From DATJBC01 sp035515515 (lineage in GTDB: Bacteria > Actinomycetota > Acidimicrobiia > Acidimicrobiales > UBA8190), in contig DATJBC010000028.1 in the NCBI GenBank assembly GCA_035515515.1, positions 1-6,111 on the forward strand: a DNA stretch of 6,111 nucleotides, in the 5' to 3' direction. The notes under the pieces were generated by a model that saw only the letters and a list, made by a program, of their open reading frames with translations, did not search any database and was not told the origin of the DNA. Made by a program: the position numbers and the translations under genes. Of this stretch, positions 5,436 to 6,111 are shown piece by piece; position 1 is the stretch's first letter, and each line of letters opens with the position of its first letter.

Positions 5436-5465
5436 TTGACAGCTAATTCCATGTAAATCTAGAAA
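5436..5465 (+). promoter_or_regulatory. Promoter of the secreted repeat protein
   Basis: TTGACA (5436-5441), a perfect -35 consensus, is followed after 18 nt by TAGAAA (5460-5465; 4 of 6 to TATAAT). Both lie in an AT-rich island (about 5436-5487) that stands out sharply from its surroundings. Transcription would start near 5472, leaving a leader of roughly 50 nt before the GTG at 5525. The exact -10 assignment is less certain than the -35. Confidence 0.6.
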
Positions 5466-5479
5466 TACAGGTGATTTAC
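5453..5479 (+). promoter_or_regulatory. 7-bp dyad overlapping the -10 region: candidate operator
   Basis: GTAAATC (5453-5459) and GATTTAC (5473-5479) are perfect inverted repeats separated by 13 nt, flanking the -10 box and the predicted start site. The centre-to-centre distance is 20 bp, about two helical turns, as expected for a dimeric regulator. A looser direct repeat, TCTAGA (5458-5463) and TCCAGA (5480-5485), is phased 22 bp apart on the same face. I do not recognise the regulator. Confidence 0.5.
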
Positions 5480-5487
5480 TCCAGATA

Positions 5488-5520
5488 GGGGCCGCGGGCG
5501 CCCCGGGACGGCGAGGGGAG
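5488..5520 (+). other. Leader hairpin and ribosome-binding site before the repeat protein
   Basis: GGGGC (5488-5492) and GCCCC (5500-5504) can form a 5-bp GC stem with a 7-nt loop in the transcript leader. Nine nt later comes GAGGGGAG (5513-5520), a Shine-Dalgarno-like stretch 4-6 nt before the GTG at 5525. The stem leaves the ribosome site free and may simply stabilise the leader. Confidence 0.4.
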
Positions 5521-5524
5521 CAGG

Positions 5525-6111
5525 GTGTCGAAGACCAATGGCGAGACCGGCGGGGGGCACGGGCGACGACGGCGGTGGGGCGCCCTGGGCGGGGTGACGC
5601 TCCTGGCGGCGGCGGCGCTGGCCGTACTGGGGCCGGCCCTCGGGGCGTCGGCCAGCGCGCCCGTCCCCGGCGGCTACGTGCTGGCGGGGTCCAACGGCGG
5701 CGTGTTCGGGTTCGGCACCGCCGGGCTGTACGGCTCGCCGGTGGCGTCGGGCGCCACCCTGGCCAAGCCCGTCGTGGGGGTGGCCGCAGTCCCCGATGGC
5801 AAGGGCTACTGGCTGGCGGCCGCCGACGGCGGGGTGTTCGCCTACGGGGACGCCGGGTACTTCGGCTCGCTGCCCGCCCTCGGGGCCAGGCTCCGCTCGC
5901 CCGTCGTGGGGGTGGCCGCCGCCCCCGACGGCAAGGGCTACTGGCTGGTGGGGGCGGACGGCGGGGTGTTCGCCTTCGGCAGCGCCGGGTTCTACGGGTC
6001 GTTGCGCTCGCTGGGCGTGACGCCGTCCTCGCCCGTGGTCGGCCTGGCCCCCGCCTCGAGCGGCAAGGGCTACTGGCTGGTGTCCGCCGACGGCGGGGTG
6101 TTCGCCTTCGG
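5525..6111 (+). CDS. Secreted GKGYWL/DGGVFAFG repeat protein, N-terminal part (runs off right edge)
   Basis: The frame is open from GTG at 5525 to the window end (195 residues visible). The N-terminus is a signal peptide: polar start with RRRR (14-17), hydrophobic stretch VTLLAAAALAVLGPAL (24-39), and a likely cleavage after ASASA (41-45). The mature part begins PVPGGYVLAGSNGGVFGFG, a degenerate first unit. Then come 44-residue repeats: unit one (82-125) and unit two (126-169) start PVVGVAA-PDGKGYWL and continue DGGVFA-G-AG-(FY)GSL; unit three (170 on) is cut by the edge. Tyr, Trp, Phe and Gly spacing suggests short beta strands, so a beta-propeller or similar repeat fold is plausible but not shown. 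Such repeats are frequent in Acidimicrobiia surface or secreted proteins as I recall, sometimes fused to enzymes; any such domain here would lie beyond the edge. Start chosen by the GAGGGGAG site and the signal peptide. Confidence 0.85.
   Translation, partial: MSKTNGETGGGHGRRRRWGALGGVTLLAAAALAVLGPALGASASAPVPGGYVLAGSNGGVFGFGTAGLYGSPVASGATLAKPVVGVAAVPDGKGYWLAAADGGVFAYGDAGYFGSLPALGARLRSPVVGVAAAPDGKGYWLVGADGGVFAFGSAGFYGSLRSLGVTPSSPVVGLAPASSGKGYWLVSADGGVFAF
5768..6111 (+). repeat. 132-nt tandem repeats encoding the 44-residue units
   Basis: Three consecutive copies start at 5768, 5900 and 6032; the third is incomplete. Two sub-blocks are nearly invariant at the DNA level: ggcaagggctactggctgg and gacggcggggtgttcgcc. 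The linker between units (GARLRS, GVTPSS) varies. A degenerate earlier copy precedes 5768. Confidence 0.85.

Noticed and set aside
4561..5456. Ser-rich (292-residue) and Val/Leu/Glu-rich (261-residue) plus-strand frames opposite the acidic protein
   Set aside because: The SSSS and VVEVVV runs are the complement of the Asp/Glu codon-rich gene in other frames. The minus-strand frame has the perfect Shine-Dalgarno and the CxxC domain.
5453..5504. Riboswitch in the repeat-protein leader
   Set aside because: The leader after the predicted start is only about 50 nt, with a single 5-bp stem and no known aptamer consensus that I can recognise; a protein-binding operator fits better.
5796..6020. 74-residue plus-strand frame with WRPPTAGCS repeats
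   Set aside because: It is the shifted-frame shadow of the GKGYWL repeat coding sequence.

Overview
The window is about 75-80% G+C by eye, and the real genes have almost only G or C at third codon positions. Deazaflavin (F420)-type oxidoreductases, a DUF4193-like protein and a secreted GKGYWL/DGGVFAFG repeat protein together point to a high-GC actinomycete. The repeat protein makes class Acidimicrobiia or a close relative the best guess. This placement is inference; there is no rRNA or other phylogenetic marker here.

Layout from left to right. (1) Positions 1-2405 hold a minus-strand cluster, read right to left: a classical SDR oxidoreductase, a small deazaflavin-dependent (DDN/nitroreductase-like) protein, a luciferase-like F420-dependent oxidoreductase, and the start of an unrecognised gene that leaves the window. 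The first three are only 45-47 nt apart and look like one redox/catabolic operon. (2) Diverging from it across 73 nt is a plus-strand pair: a fumarylacetoacetate-hydrolase family enzyme, possibly translated from a leaderless mRNA, and 11 nt later the ribosome-rescue peptidyl-tRNA hydrolase ArfB. (3) A perfect 10-bp GC hairpin sits between the convergent ArfB and the next minus-strand gene, a second SDR that closely resembles 3-alpha-hydroxysteroid dehydrogenase/carbonyl reductase. (4) Upstream of that SDR, on the same strand, is a DUF4193-like zinc-ribbon protein with an unusually long, very acidic, internally duplicated N-terminal part. (5) A 248-nt divergent intergenic region holds an AT-rich island with a TTGACA -35 box and a 7-bp dyad (GTAAATC-N13-GATTTAC). 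It lies in front of a secreted protein built from 44-residue repeats that runs off the right edge.

Taken together, the two SDRs, two F420-type oxidoreductases and the FAH-family hydrolase suggest a catabolic or redox region for a cyclic, aromatic, steroid-like or lipid substrate. The sequence does not fix the substrate. ArfB and the DUF4193-like protein are housekeeping-type genes set among them, and the repeat protein is probably a separate transcription unit. I saw no mobile element, CRISPR array, tRNA or rRNA. I did not find a clearly new multi-gene system; the least ordinary items are the acidic DUF4193-like protein and the dyad-bearing promoter of the repeat protein.
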